Source: Molossus alvarezi (lineage: Eukaryota; Chordata; Mammalia; Chiroptera; Molossidae). From it: a stretch of DNA of 64,000 bases. Shown here one piece after another: positions 12,025 to 24,849 of the stretch (position 1 is its first letter; each line of letters opens with the position of its first letter). Position numbers and translations under genes: made by a program. The notes beneath the pieces are model-generated. The model had not been told where the DNA came from. It searched no databases and saw only the letters and a list, made by a program, of their open reading frames with translations. Location: the NCBI GenBank assembly GCA_037176705.1, contig CM073894.1, positions 30,525,501 through 30,589,500 on the forward strand. The letters run 5' to 3'.

Positions 12025-12165
12025 GATCATGATGCTGACGATGCTAATACATACATACATTATGATGTTAATACATACATGATAAAGCTAATACATATGT
12101 GATGATGCTAATACATGTATACATGATGATGCTAATACATATGTGATGATGCTATACATACATAT
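12025..12165. repeat. Imperfect minisatellite, GATGATGCTAATACATA units
   Basis: Five to six degenerate copies of a unit of about 20-25 bp, containing GATG(A/C)TGCTAATACATA(C/T)G and variants with ACATACAT inserts. Unit length varies, so this is an old or unstable tandem array. Confidence 0.75.
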
Positions 12166-15100
12166 ATTATTTCTATATATATGGATCTCAGTTTATACTA
12201 TTTGTTCCACTTTTTTGCTTTTTATTTTCACAAAATTGTACGTTTAAGGCAATTATGAAGACCCTTTAAGAGATAAATAGGAAATTACTTATGTCTCGAT
12301 TTAGAACTATATAATGGAGAATGGAACTGAATCCAGATTTTCTGATATTTGATCAAAGGCTCTTTTGGAAAGAAAATAGCGATGCTTGTTACTGAAGCAG
12401 CTGGGTAAGATGATTTTTCTAAGGTTGGCAATTCATTTACTTCTGTATAATGTGATTATCAGCCAGAGAATGCCCTGCTGTCTTTTAGACTTCTTATTCT
12501 TCTAATATTTCTATTGAGAAATTTGACTAGAATAAAAGTAGAAATATCTTAATTATACTCTTTGAGAAAAACTTGGGATATTAATCAAATTTTCTACTTC
12601 ATCAAGCTGTTTTTGCCTATTGGCATAAGGACTATTGCAAATGTGCACATTGTATGTGTTTTCATGAAGGTAAGGCTCCTATACAGAATAATGACAACCT
12701 GATTGTGTTAAGCATTGATGTCAATGGGAAGTTTGCTTGAGTGAAGACTAGAATCAGACCCAAGCTCTTGAGTACAGAGACTATAATTGGATATTTTAGT
12801 TCATGAAAGATAGAAAAATATTGATGGTTTCAGAGTCTTAAATATATCACCATTTCAAGTAAATTAATAAGGTATGCTTTGAGTTGTAGTTAAATATATG
12901 GTCACTTGAGATTGTCTATATGCAGCTGCATTGGGCATAAGAGAGGAGAGATACTCATTGAAAACATGCTAACCAACAGTTCCTACCCAGAACACTTTTA
13001 CTTTTATTTTTGTTCATGATTTTATCATCAGAATAACTGATAACTGCTTTTAGACCCATCCATTCCAGAGAATGATGTTCTTACTGATTAGGAGGGACGC
13101 TTAGAAGAGATTTGTTGTTGTCTATTCTGAGTGTGAGCTATGCCAGCCTTGAAATATTTGGTGTAGCAAGAACAGTACATGGTTTATGGGCTCATTCTAA
13201 TGGTATGCAGTTCCATTCCTCATTTTGCATTGATAGTTAAACCATTAAAGAAACAGTTCACACGCACCAAATTGAAAGAAGTTGACTTGAATACACAGTG
13301 CATATAAACCATTTTGGTTTCCAACTACAATCCATTCAAATGGCTAAGAATCAAGTTTAATTTAATAATTGGTAGAGGAAGTGCATATTTAGGGCTATCT
13401 CCCACTACTTAGACCTTTAGTTCAGTAAATATCATCTGCACATTCTGGCAGACACTATCTGTAATGATGCCCAAATGAGAAAAATCCCCCTAGTCAGTCA
13501 TACATTTGCTACATGATATCGTGGAAATTGTAGGGTTCTTCCCATGAATCCACCTCAAGAAGTCTAAAATAAGGCTTTTTGTGCTGAAAAATAGAAAATG
13601 AACTAATTATTCAGCATGGAATGACCAAAAATATTGCAAAAGCATTTCTTGCAAACCCAGAATTTAATAGGGTGTATTGTTCATTATAAAAGATCATTGT
13701 TCTAACTTTTCCAATGTTGTGTAAGCTCGAGGAATCTTATGTTCACAGTCACAGACTTCTGTTGTACACCATAAGTTTAATTCTATGCTACTGTTGTTGA
13801 ACTTTGTTTTTTTTTTTATCATGAATTAATCCATTAATTTATATTTCAGTTCTTTAAATCCTAACTCTCAGATTTTGCTGATTATAGAAGAAAAATTTAG
13901 TAGAAATAAAACTTACATAAACGGAATCAAAGCTGAACAAAAGACAAAAAAATAAGATGATACAAATGATAGGACTTTTTAAAATTCTGAAATGGTAAAA
14001 TCCATAGTGTTTTTAAATTGTTCTGTAATGACTCAGAGATGCTTGCATATTCTTATGCACAAAGCTGCTTATTTCATATCAAAGTATGAGCTACAGATGA
14101 TTTTTCAAGTTATTTTTTTTTCTTCTAGATGTTTAGCAAACCTGGTCAAAAATAAGTTTGGAGAAAGTATTTTTCTTGTTGGTTTTTAGATTGAATCTGA
14201 GGAAACAAAGAGTAATTTATAACTTTAATTTACTAAAGCATTTGAAAAAAATATATTAGGATTCAATAATGATAACATGATATTTAACTCTAGCTGTATC
14301 TGTTTTTGCGAATGGTGATTAAAAAAGGCAAATTTGCTTACTTCTTTTCTTGCCGACATTGAGGTCATTGCTTTATGGGTTTGCTTTCATTTGCTCATCT
14401 ATAGTAATTTCTATTTTCGGCCACTCTTGCAAAAAATCAGATGCCCTGGATCAAAATAGATACTCTTATAATGCAATTGCAGCACAGGCAAAAGCCACTG
14501 TATATGAAAAGAAGAACAAGAAGAAGAATATGGTCAGTTTCATCATAAAACATAACCAATAACATTATAATATTTAACACAGAGAAAAAAAATCACACAC
14601 TGTTCTTTGTTAACCCATAAAAATTCCTCTGAGTGGTCATTCCTTGCATGAGATCTTTATAAAAGAAATAATATATCGCCTTACCTTTAACTAGAAAAAA
14701 TGACTAAATCATTAAAAAAAATAGTCTAGTAACAAATTCAGAGTAAATCTTCCACAACTTACTATAGTGCTAATCGTAAGCATGTTATACAGTAAGTTAG
14801 CCTGAAGCGAAGTTAAGCAAGCAGATTAGGACTATAATATAGTATCAAGACTCATAAATCAAGCTTGCTTGCAGATTTCCTTTCATTTACTGCTCCTTCT
14901 TACAGTTCAGACAAGTCATAATTACACATCAGTAGGCATTGTGAACAGAGGAATGAGCTACAACATAATGCACAATAAACCCTGTCATATAAAAGCAAAC
15001 TGGATAAAATAACAGAAGCAATACTCCATTTTACAACATCACACTAAAGAATTACACCGCACCATTGTGTATTATTCTGATCAATCATGAATCCATCCAC

Positions 15101-16547
15101 AATTGACAGCTCAGTGGGCAAAAATTTGCCATTGAAGAATAGTTTCAGTTTTTTTTTTATTTTCTTGTTTGATTATACACATTAAGCACAAGACTGTGCG
15201 TGATTCTGAAAAGCTACAGGTACATAATATAATACTGCCTTGCATACACTGCAATTAAATAAATTCTGCTAATGCTCTTTTAAAGCTTTCTTTTATTAGA
15301 CATGCTTAAAATAATTCATACCGGATAAACTGTAAGTGGTTCTTTATTCATGTTTTATTAGTATTATAATTTTGAGTAATTATTCAGGTATTCTTGTTAC
15401 CTTAGACCAAAGAGATGTTGACTCTGAAGTCTTTCCTGTTATTTTCAGGCTTAGATGATATTACCACTAAGCTCAAAGGACCCTCCTTTATCACTAGGTT
15501 TGAGCTGAACATTGAAAATGGGATTTAATGAAACATAAGCAAATATTGGTTGTTTCATTTCTAATAAAACATTTAAGAGAACTAATAAAGGTAAGGTAAT
15601 TGTTGAATGCTAATCGAAAATTGCTACTACCAGTTATATTTTATAGCTGGAACTCAGCAGGTGTTAGAGGGATATAGTTTTCACATTATTCATCAAATAT
15701 AATTTTTGAGAGGCACCAAGGTGTTTTTACCTACTCCACATTCATAAGAATTTAATTATGGTTAATATATTAATGATATAGAAAATATAGAGGAAATAAT
15801 TTTAGAGGCAGAGAGTAAATTATCTGCCACACTGGAATTTCCTTCCAGATGTTACTGGGACCACAGTTTAACTATTACTCAAGTATACATGAAGGAGATC
15901 CTATTGAGAAACGAGTAGTCCGTGTACTACCTTTATTTTAATCACTTATTTTATTTTATTTTTCTCCATAGGACATTGTTTTGTAACTACTAGGATTTAG
16001 AGAGAAATGAGGAAGTAGATGATTGGAGAGAGATTGGAAGAACTGACACACGGGTGTATTTTATGTAAAATAAGCGTATTTTACGCAGATACCAGTGACC
16101 TTGGAATCAGAAAGCCCGAGTTGAGACTTAAGTAGACCTAGACTCCACTATGTCCTCATGGAGCAGAGCTATATTTTTTATGGCTATTTATAGAACTGAA
16201 CACTGCATTTCAAACATAGTTTTTATCTTATCCAGAAAAACATCCCCTTATACCCTTCTGCTCCCAGAAGATCCTTTGCTAACCTCTTGCATAGCAATTA
16301 ACTTGGTGTTTTATAATTGTCTGTTTATTTGTCTTCTTATCTTTTTCTGAGGTCAAGAACTGAGTTTCATTTATCATTCTATACCCATGATTAAATGATA
16401 GAGTTGATTGGCACAGAGTTAAAATGCAAATTTTTATTTTCTTGGCTCAATAGTAATGTTATTAATAGTATTTATTGATGAGGTACTATATATCAGACAC
16501 TGTGGTATATGCTTTATAGACAAGATCTCATTTTTTCTCCAAGAAAT

Positions 16548-16606
16548 AAATAAATATATATATACACATATATATGTGTGTGTGTGTGTGTGTGTATGTG
16601 TGTATT
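16548..16606. repeat. Compound microsatellite (TA)n-(TG)n
   Basis: AAATAAATATATATATACACATATATATG followed by ten or more TG units. The overlapping short open frames here are artefacts of the repeat. Confidence 0.85.
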
Positions 16607-18092
16607 GTTTTTGTTCAAAAGTTCTGAAAATCACACATAATTGTCCAAGGGCAATTAACTATTTTTTTTTTTTAGGATGGGTGCTCTTTGAGTTCCATAG
16701 TTAAAGACTATAATGATTTTGATAGGATTAGACCAGAATAATTTTATACATAATTGCCCTGCATTATTGAAAACATGGACATTATTGTGCCTTTCCTACC
16801 CCAGATAATATTTAATTGATCTTGGATCAACTGGTCCATTTAGACTCCATCAGTCAATTGACTGGAAATAAGGGTGAAAAATTGGTAACTTGGCACTATG
16901 TCCATATTAAAACATTTGGTTGATCAAGTATTTAACAGCTTATCTCTTGGTTTGTTATTGTTGAAATGTGACTTGAAGGGAATGAGAGAATATACTATAA
17001 GAATACAGAGCAGACCTAGATTATAGAGAGGCAGAAGCCTTCAGATAAATCTGATTAGGAATATTTAAGTGTGTATAATTAAAATGTTTTATAATCCTAA
17101 CATTTCATTTTAGCAAATAATTTTCACCTCTTTTCTACTGTGAAGCTTTTATAATAACACTTTCTAAGAAAATAAATGCTAGAAAAACTCTCCAGGAAAT
17201 GGTAACTTTGTTATATTATATATTTTTTCTTTGATTAGTTATGCTAGTAAAATTAATAAAAAGTTATCCAACAATTGGAATTTTAAAAAAGGGACAAGAA
17301 GTCTTTATTAGTTCTTATTACCTACAAACCAGGACAATAAAACTTAAATAATCGAAAAGTCTCCACTCTCTTCATACTCAGGCCCACAGCTAATTTATTA
17401 GAATTTTTACTTAGGCAGAGGGTAATTTTGTCTTTAACTTGAAATGCTGCTAACATCAGGAAAAGCTAGTATAAAAAGTCTTATATGAGACATCTGTTAA
17501 CTCGGTCAGCCAAAATGGAAAACAAAAACAAAAACAAAAAAAACCCTCTTTAAAATTTCTAGTCATCACTTTTCAATGGGTATCTATGTGGATAACAAAA
17601 CTGTATGAAATACAAATACAGTTGAACTTCAACTGTATGAAAAAGAAATTTTGGCAATAGAAAAATAACTGTTAGAATATATAGATACTGAAATAATGAG
17701 TAATTCATAGTTGATTTGCAGTTTGAAGATTACATAAGTAATGCAGCCGTACAGTTAAAAAGGCTATTTCATTCTCATTTATTTTCTTATAAAGTGTTAT
17801 TATTTAGCCTGCTTAAATAGCAACTATGCAAATTTCTCATGCTTTATAAATGTTTCACCAAAGAATTCTCAACCAATCAATTCATTCTCCCCCCGCCCCA
17901 ATTTTTAGCAGATGAGTATCTTGTGAGAATGGTTTTCTTATTTTCATTTATTTATTTTTTAATGTTTAAGTTTGGTTTATATAGGCCTTTAAATGCATTT
18001 CCAGTAAAAGTATTTTGGGAAGGGGGGAAATAGTAGATTACATGAAAGAAATTGTTTTCTCCCTGAGAAAGGTTAACACTTTCTTTTATTTT

Positions 18093-18354
18093 CCTTTTTT
18101 TGTTTATTTGTTTTGTTAATCCCCACCCAAGGATATTTTTCCATTGAGTTTTAGGTAGAGTGGAGGAGAGGGAGGGAGAGAGAGAGAGAAACATCAGTAT
18201 GAGAGAGAGACATCAATTGGTTGCCTCCCGCATGACTCCAAATGGGGCTGGGGATCAAACCTATAACCCAGATATGTGCCCTTGACCAGAAATCAAACCC
18301 ATGGCCTTTGGTTTGCAGGCAACGTTCTAACTGCTGAGCCAAACTAGCCAGGGC
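18093..18354 (-). mobile_element. VES SINE (older tail type A)
   Basis: Reverse-oriented VES with an AATCCCCACCCAAGGATATTTTTCC tail and the head AACTGCTGAGCCAAACTAGCCAGGGC. It has more changes than the copies at 5722 and 10308. Degenerate flanking similarity (TAACACTTTCTTTTAT at 18074 and TAACCCTTTTTATTCC at 18355) is consistent with an eroded TSD. Confidence 0.85.
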
Positions 18355-18649
18355 TAACCCTTTTTATTCCCCTACCTCTCTCCTTTTCTAGCTGGAATCT
18401 GGAGAAGAGAAAAAAATACAAGATAAAAGTTTTGTGTGAAAACTTGGTTTAATGAGAATTACTTAGTAGGTATTGAGAATATATATAGGTATTTGAAGTT
18501 ATCTCAAACTGTTTCCAACTTCTATTAATATAAATATCTGTAGGTGCAGAAGCCTGGGAATAAATCCTTAAAATGTATAATCTAAATTTTTAGAAGGAAT
18601 ATTTGAGAGTCATAAATTTATAGATGATATTTAAAGCTATGAGCCTGAA

Positions 18650-19138
18650 ACTCGGCTGGCTTCACCCTAATGACTCCTTGAGATGCTGCCCCACCATAAG
18701 TGTGAGCGAGCACCCAAAAAGTGACAGGTAGACTTGACATATTCTGGGACAATTGCTGAGTGGCCTCAGACACAGTACTGGTTTTGAGTTGAATGTGTGT
18801 CAGTCTGGTAAATGCCACTCACCCATAGCTGGTGACTCATTGAGAACCTACCTCATGAAAATCAAGTACCACCAGAGGCTCTTTCTGTAAGTGAGTTTAA
18901 CAGGCAGCTGACAGAAGGAAAAAGGTGGAGGTGAATCTCAGATGCCTTGGGACTTCTGCCGACCTACCCCAGGCCCAGTGTTGGGAAAAGTCAGCCTTGG
19001 TGTGCACCTTGGTCTTTCCCACACACGCTCAGGCCCATTGCACCCCCCCCCCCGGTTTCTCTGTCATCTACTATATCTAAAAATGATCCCAAACTGTGGA
19101 TCATTTTGTAGCTCCGAACAGGTTTCCCAGTGCCAGTC
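18650..19138 (+). other. 5'UTR-like segment at head of the L1 insertion
   Basis: About 490 bp, clearly more GC-rich than the surroundings, with no similarity by eye to the HAL1 5'UTR at 32.0-33.2 kb. It includes the GTGTGCACCTTGGTCT and GTTTCCCAGTGCCAGTCACACAG blocks that I associate, from memory only, with carnivore/bat L1 5'UTRs. It joins ORF2 at CACACAG-ACTAAAAGT near 19139. Alternatives are a 5' transduction, or template switching onto another RNA during reverse transcription. Confidence 0.5.
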
Positions 19139-20113
19139 ACACAGACTAAAAGTAAAAATATGGAAAAGTATATCTTATGAAATGGAAAAGAAAGAAAAGC
19201 TGGGGTAGCATATCTGACAAAATATAGTAGTAAAACAAAGGCTATAGTAGTAAGACAAATAAGGACACAAAATAATGATAAAGGGAACCACACAAGAAGA
19301 AGATCTAACCCTTTTAACATTTATGCAACAAACGTAGGAGCACCTAAATATATAAAGCTAATTTTGATGGACATAAAAAGAGATTGACAGTAATACAGCC
19401 ATAATAGAAAATTTTAACACCTTCAGTAGATATATCTGACATACAAAAAATCAACAAGGAAATAGCGACCTTAAATGACACACTAGACCAGATGTATTTA
19501 ATTGATATCTTCAGACCATTTTACCCCAAAGTGCCAGAATACATATTCTTTTCAAGTGCACATTGGAATATTTTCTAAGATAGACCACATGTTAGGGCAC
19601 AAAACAAGTCTCAATAAATTTAAGAAGATTAAAATCGTATTAAGCACCTTCTCTGGCCACAATTGTATAAAACTAAAAACTAATCACAAGAAAAAAAACT
19701 AAAATCAAACAACTACATGGACACTAAATAACATGTTACTAAACAATAAATGGGTTAACATTAAGATCAAGGAATAAATCAAAAGACACCTTAAAGCAAA
19801 TAAAAATGAGAACACAACAACCCAAAATCTATGGGACACAGCAAAATTAGTCTTAAGAAGGAACTTTTTAGCATTACAAGCCTATCTCAAGGAGCAAGAA
19901 AAATCTCCAACTTTACACATACTGGAAAAAAGAAATCAACAAGCAATGCCCAAAGTGAATAGAAGAAAGAAAATAATAAAGTTCAGATCAGAAATAAATA
20001 ATATAGAGTCTAAAAAAAATGATACAAAAGATCAATGAAACTAAAGGCTGGTTCTTTGAAAGATAAACAAAATTGACAAACTTTTAACCAAACTAATCAA
20101 GAAAAAAAAGAGA

Positions 20114-20342
20114 GCCCTGGCAGGTTTAGCTCAGCAGGTAGAACATGGCCTGTGGTACAGAGAGACCTGGGTTTGGCTCCCGCTGAGGGCACGTACCTTG
20201 CTTTGTCCTTGGCCCTGGCTGGGTTGTGTGGGTGGCAACCACTTGATGTGTCCCTTTATCGTAGATGTTTTTTTCTCCCTCTCTTTCCCTCCCACTCTAT
20301 CTGAACAAAGTATCGAAAAATGTCCTTGGGTGAGGATAAAAA
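20114..20342 (+). mobile_element. VES SINE (tail type A) inside L1
   Basis: Plus-strand copy beginning GCCCTGGCAGGTTTAGCTCAG and ending GTCCTTGGGTGAGGATAAAA. It interrupts the L1 ORF2 text: AATCAAGAAAAAAAAGAGAG continues after the SINE as AAGAAAAAGAGAGAGAGGAC, an A-rich target duplication. The A box is slightly decayed (TAGCTCAGCAG). Confidence 0.9.
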
Positions 20343-22079
20343 AAGAAAAAGAGAGAGAGGACGCAAATAAAATCAGAAGTGAAAGATGAGATGTCACAAC
20401 TGAAACTAAAGAAATATAAAGAATTGTAAGAAAATGTTGTTAACATCTACATGTCAACAAATTGGACAATCTTGGATGAAACAAATAAATTCATAGAAAC
20501 ATACAATCATCAAAAAATGAATCAGGAAATCAGAATAGACTGATTAAAACATATGAAATCGAAGCAATAAACAACAACAAAATACTCCTAACAAAAAAAG
20601 TCCTGGACTGGATGACTTCACAGTTGAGTTTTACCAAACATTCAAAGAAGAACACACACCTATCCTTCTCTAACTATTTCAAAACATGCAAGAGGAGGGA
20701 AGACTCCCAAGCTCATTTTAGAAGGCCAGCATTTTCTTAATTCCAAAAGCAGAGAAAGAAAGTACAAAGAAAGAAATTCATAAGCTAACATCGCTGATGA
20801 ACATAGATCCTAAATTCCTTAACAAAATACTAGCAAATCAGATCCAGCAACACATTAAAAAGATAATATACCATGGTCAAATGGGATTTATTCCAGGCAT
20901 GCAAGGATTGTACAATATTTTCATAAACAAAATGGAAAATAAAAATCACATGATCAAATTAATAAATGCAGGAATAGTATTTAATGAAACCTAGCACCAA
21001 CTTATGATAAAAATTCTAAGCAAAGTGGAAATAGAGGTAATAAACCTCATTGTAATAAAGGCCATATTTACAAACCCACAACCAACATCATACTCAATGG
21101 GAAAAAAACTAAAAACATTTCCCTTAAGATCAGGAACAAGACAAGGACATCCACTTTCACCACTGTTATTCAGCATAGTACAGGACACTGCAATCAAATA
21201 AGAAGAAGAAATAAAAAGCTTATAAGTTGGAAAAAAAAATTAAAACTCATCACTTGCAGATGACATGATACTGTATATAAAGAACCCTAAAAATTCCACT
21301 AGAAAACTCTTAGAACCGATAAATGAATTCAGTAAAATAACAAAATACAAAATAAATATCCAGAAATAAGTTTCATTTTTACACACCAATAATGAACTAT
21401 CAGAAAGGGCATCTAAGAAAATAATCCTATTTACAATTATATCAATAAAAAAAAAAATACCTAGGAATAAATTTTAACTAAGGATATAAAAGACCTATAC
21501 TCAGAAAATTATAAGACACTGAAGAAAGAAATTGAAGAAGCTACTAAATGAGTGGAAGTATATACTCTATTCATGAATAGGAAGAATTAAAATTATTAAA
21601 ATGTCCATACTACTCAATGCAATTCCTATCAAGATACCAATGGCATATTTCACAGAACTAGAACAAATATTCCAAAATTTATATGGAACAACAAGAGACC
21701 ACGAATAGTCACAGCAATCTTGAGAAAGAACAAAATTGGAGGAATCATGTTACCTGATATCAAAACTATACTACAAGGCCATAGTAATCAAAACAGCATG
21801 GTACTGGCATTGAAACAGACATATAGATCAATGGAACAGGATAGAGAGCCCAAAAATAAACCCCTGGTTTTAGGATCAATTAATATTTGACAAAGGAGAC
21901 AAAATCATACAATAGGGTAAAGTAGTATATTCGATAAATGGGGTGAAAATTCAACAGGTACCAAAAAAAAAAAAAAAGGAAAGAAACTAAAAAACCTTCT
22001 TATACCAAACACAAGAATAAACTTAAAATGAATTAAATACTTAAATGTTAGACTCAAAATCATAAAAATTCCAAAAGAA

Positions 22080-22291
22080 GCCCTGGCCAGTTTGGCTCAG
22101 CAGTTAGAGCATCAGCCTGCAGACCAGAGAGTCCCAGGTTCGGTTCCCGCTAAGGGCACGTACCTCGGTTGCAGTTTTGTCCCCAGCTGGGGTTGTGTGG
22201 GTGGCAACCACTTGATGTAGAGACACTGATGTTTCTCTCTCTCTCTTCCTCCCTCTTTCCCTCCCACTCTATTTGAAGATGAATGCAAAAA
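22080..22291 (+). mobile_element. VES SINE with short tail inside L1
   Basis: Begins GCCCTGGCCAGTTTGGCTCAG, with the B box GGTTCGGTTCC intact. The usual GTCCTCGGGTGAGGAT tail block is absent: the element ends CTCTATTTGAAGATGAATGC-A(n). TSD of 16 bp AAAAATTCCAAAAGAA (22064-22079) and AAAAATTCCAGAAGAA (22292-22307), one mismatch. Confidence 0.9.
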
Positions 22292-23549
22292 AAAAATTCC
22301 AGAAGAAAACGTAGGTAGGGCATTTCTCATAGCAATATTTTTTTCTGATATATTGCCTTGGGCAAGGGAAACAACAGAAAAATAAATAAATAAGTGGGAC
22401 TACATGAAACAAAAAAGTTTCTGTAAAGCAAAGGAAGTCATCAACAAAATGAAAAGACAACCCACTGAATGAAAGGACATTTTCACCAATGATAACTCTA
22501 ATAAAGAATATATATCCAAGATTTATAAAGACTAAAACTCAACACCAGGAAAACAAACAATCCAATTAATAAATGAGCGAAGACCTGAATAGACTCTTCT
22601 CCAAAGAGGACTTACAGATGGCCAATAGACATATCAAAAGATTCTCAACATCCCTTATCATATCAGAGAGATGCAAATTTAAATCGCAATGAGATATCGC
22701 CTCACACCTGTCAGAATAGCTATCATCAATAAATCAACAAACATCAAGTGATGGAGAGGATGTCAAGGAAAGGGAACCTTCATGCACTTTTGGTGGAATG
22801 TAGATCGATGCAGCCACTGTGCAAAACAATATGGAGTTGCCTGAAAATTATAAAATAGAACTGCCTTATGACCCAGTGATTCTACTTCCGGGAATATATC
22901 TGAAGAAACCCAAAACACTAATTCAAAAGAATATATGCACCCCAAGTTTCATTTACAATAGCCAAGATTTGGAAGCAGCCAAAATGTCCATCAGTAGATG
23001 AATGAATAAAAAAAAACCTGTAGTACATTTATATAAAAGAATACTACCTGGTCATAAAAAAGAAGGAAATCTAATCATTTGCAACAGCGTGAATGGACTT
23101 GGAGAGTATTATGCTATGTGAAATAAGCCAGTCAGAGAAAGACAAGTGCCATATGATTTTACTTTATTTGTAGAACCTAGTGAACAAAATAAACAAATAA
23201 ATGGAAACAGATTCATAGATTCAGAGAACAGACTCATAGCTGTCAGAAGGGAGGGGTTTGAGGGGCTGGGTGAAAAAAGTGAAGGGATTATGCAAAGAAA
23301 AATAAACCTCATAGATACAGACAACAGTATAGTGATTACCAGAGGGAGCAGGGGTAGGAGGAGGTAGAAGAGGGTAAAGGGACGATAAATGGTGATGGAA
23401 GGAGACTTGACCTTGGATGGTGAACACACAATACAATACACAGATAATGTATTATAGAATTTTACACCTGAAACCTATATAATTTTATTAACCAATATCA
23501 CCCCAATAAATTCAATGAAAGTGTTTTTTAAAAAAGCTATGAGCCTGAA

Positions 23550-24720
23550 TGAGACCTTCAAGGGAGGGAGGGAGTATAGGTCAACAGAGACTAGCCCTGT
23601 GACATAGAGCATTATGATCTTGGGAAAGGAAGAAAGAGTATTAAGAGTCTGGAAAGAAGCGAACATTGTGGTGGGAGGAAATCAAAGTGTGGCATCCTGG
23701 AAGATGAGTGAGCAAAGTGCTTTCAGACCAAGCATGATAGAAACTGTGAACTAGGAAATAGCAGTGTGAAGATAATAGATGAACCTAGCAAAGCAGTGTT
23801 TATGGTGTTTCTAATTGAACCCTTTATTCAAGTGGGCTTTGGAGAAAGTGGGAGTAGAGAAATTGGTGACAGCAAGTTTGAAAAACACTTATGAGAACAT
23901 TTCCTGTAAAGGAGAGCAAAGTGCTGGAGTAGTAACTTAAGAGGGAAGTAGGGCTTAGAGAGAGATTAAGGTAGACTAAATATCAGCATGTTATATGGTG
24001 TGAGAAAAAAGCTGATATGTATAGGAGAGAATTGATGTTATGATGAATTGGAATGAAAGAGGGTCAGGTCTAGTATACAATGGGAGGGGGGGCGTTGACT
24101 TTATAGGAACACTGGTTACCTATGCTGTGTCTATGTCTAGGTCTATCTCTATGTCTATATCTGTATTGTTCTATCTACATATACATGATCATCTGTCACA
24201 CACATATATTATTGGTAATGAAACTATATAGTTTCAGTTGCCAGCTGGGTTGATGTGGTATTTGGAGTTTGTGAAAATTTCCTTCTTACTGCTTCAAATT
24301 TTTTGGTGAAGTGGGAAACCTGGTAATCAGTTGCATGTAGGATTGTGGGGAAGGTGTTGGAGTTATGAGTAGAGAGAAGGATGTAGTAATCTAGCAAAGT
24401 GAGATGAGAAGAGCAAAGCATGTTTGTCTGACAACATTAAGGTCCTTGAGCATGAATTTAAAGCAAGAACAAGTAGCAGGTTGTGTGATTTTATCCACAT
24501 CATGGGCAGGCACAGAGCAGAGAGAGCTGAGTTGACCCACCATTCTGGTTCATCAGAGTAAAATAAAGCAGCAAAAAAGGCAAGGATGCTGGGATTGTAA
24601 GCAAGAAAGTGGTTCCTCCGATTCGCCGGTGAGATCCAGCTGGTAAAGACTGGTGTGATCTCGTCCTAAGTGGTACCCTTGGTTGCTTTCTCTTCCTTTT
24701 TCTTCTCTGTGCTTCCACAA
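23550..24720 (+). repeat. Ancient interspersed repeat, family not assigned
   Basis: The phrase order (GTGGCATCCTGGAAG, TCAAGTGGGCTTTGGAG, AGAATTGGTGACAGC-like, CCTGTAAAGGAGAGCAAAG, GAATTTAAAGCAAGAAC, TTGTGTGATTTTATCCACA) resembles a long, widely dispersed old mammalian repeat. I cannot name it with confidence. It contains a small (TCTATG)n tract at 24126-24165. No credible coding frame. Confidence 0.4.
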
Positions 24721-24750
24721 GTTGTACTACATAGTATAGGTCTTCTCATT

Positions 24751-24774
24751 CCTCTCTCTCTCTCTCTCTCTCTT
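24751..24774. repeat. (TC)n microsatellite
   Basis: Ten or so uninterrupted TC units just after a CTCATTCC sequence. Confidence 0.85.
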
Positions 24775-24849
24775 TTAGGAGCTTTCAATGTCTACCCATT
24801 GTCCTAATGAGAAAGTATGAATGTCTTAACATAACATTAAACTCCAGCT

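Larger units (their letters stand above)
10582..18073. other. Long interval poor in recognisable transposons
   Basis: About 7.5 kb, strongly AT-rich, in which I see only a minisatellite (12025-12165), a TG/TA microsatellite (16548-16606) and short A- or T-runs. No SINE, L1 or LTR stands out, in contrast to the rest of the window. No exon-like open frame with domain content was found. Confidence 0.5.
19139..23180 (+). pseudogene. L1 ORF2 relic (endonuclease/reverse transcriptase)
   Basis: This encoded the L1 endonuclease-reverse transcriptase that copies L1 and SINE RNA at the genomic target. Homology begins within the endonuclease domain (TTTATGCAACAAACGTAGGAGC region near 19320). Reverse transcriptase segments are visible as open patches. 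At 20797-20994 there is a palm/fingers patch that includes the GFIPGMQ motif. At 21004-21201 there is a patch with RQGHPLSPLLF, the block before the active site. The TCACTTGCAGATGACATG at 21249 encodes the LADDM-type catalytic A-D-D motif. C-terminal cysteine-region sequence runs to about 23180. Numerous stops and frameshifts and two SINE insertions make it inactive. Its 5' part is missing. Confidence 0.85.
18650..23532 (+). mobile_element. Long L1 insertion with 5'UTR-ORF2 junction
   Basis: One retrotransposition event bounded by a perfect 17-bp TSD AAAGCTATGAGCCTGAA at 18633-18649 and 23533-23549. From about 19140 to 23180 it is L1 ORF2 sequence (endonuclease C-terminal part, reverse transcriptase, C-terminal region), followed by a 3'UTR and a short A-tail. 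The first 490 bp (18650-19138) are not ORF2 and not ORF1: they are GC-richer, contain a C(11-12) run near 19045 and resemble L1 5'UTR DNA. Because they lie inside the TSDs they arrived with the L1. ORF1 and the first part of ORF2 are missing. Two VES SINEs inserted later (20114, 22080). Confidence 0.9.

Noticed and set aside
24500..24718. Arg/Lys-rich 72-codon minus-strand frame
   Set aside because: Lies in the unassigned ancient repeat at 23550-24720. No homolog recognised.
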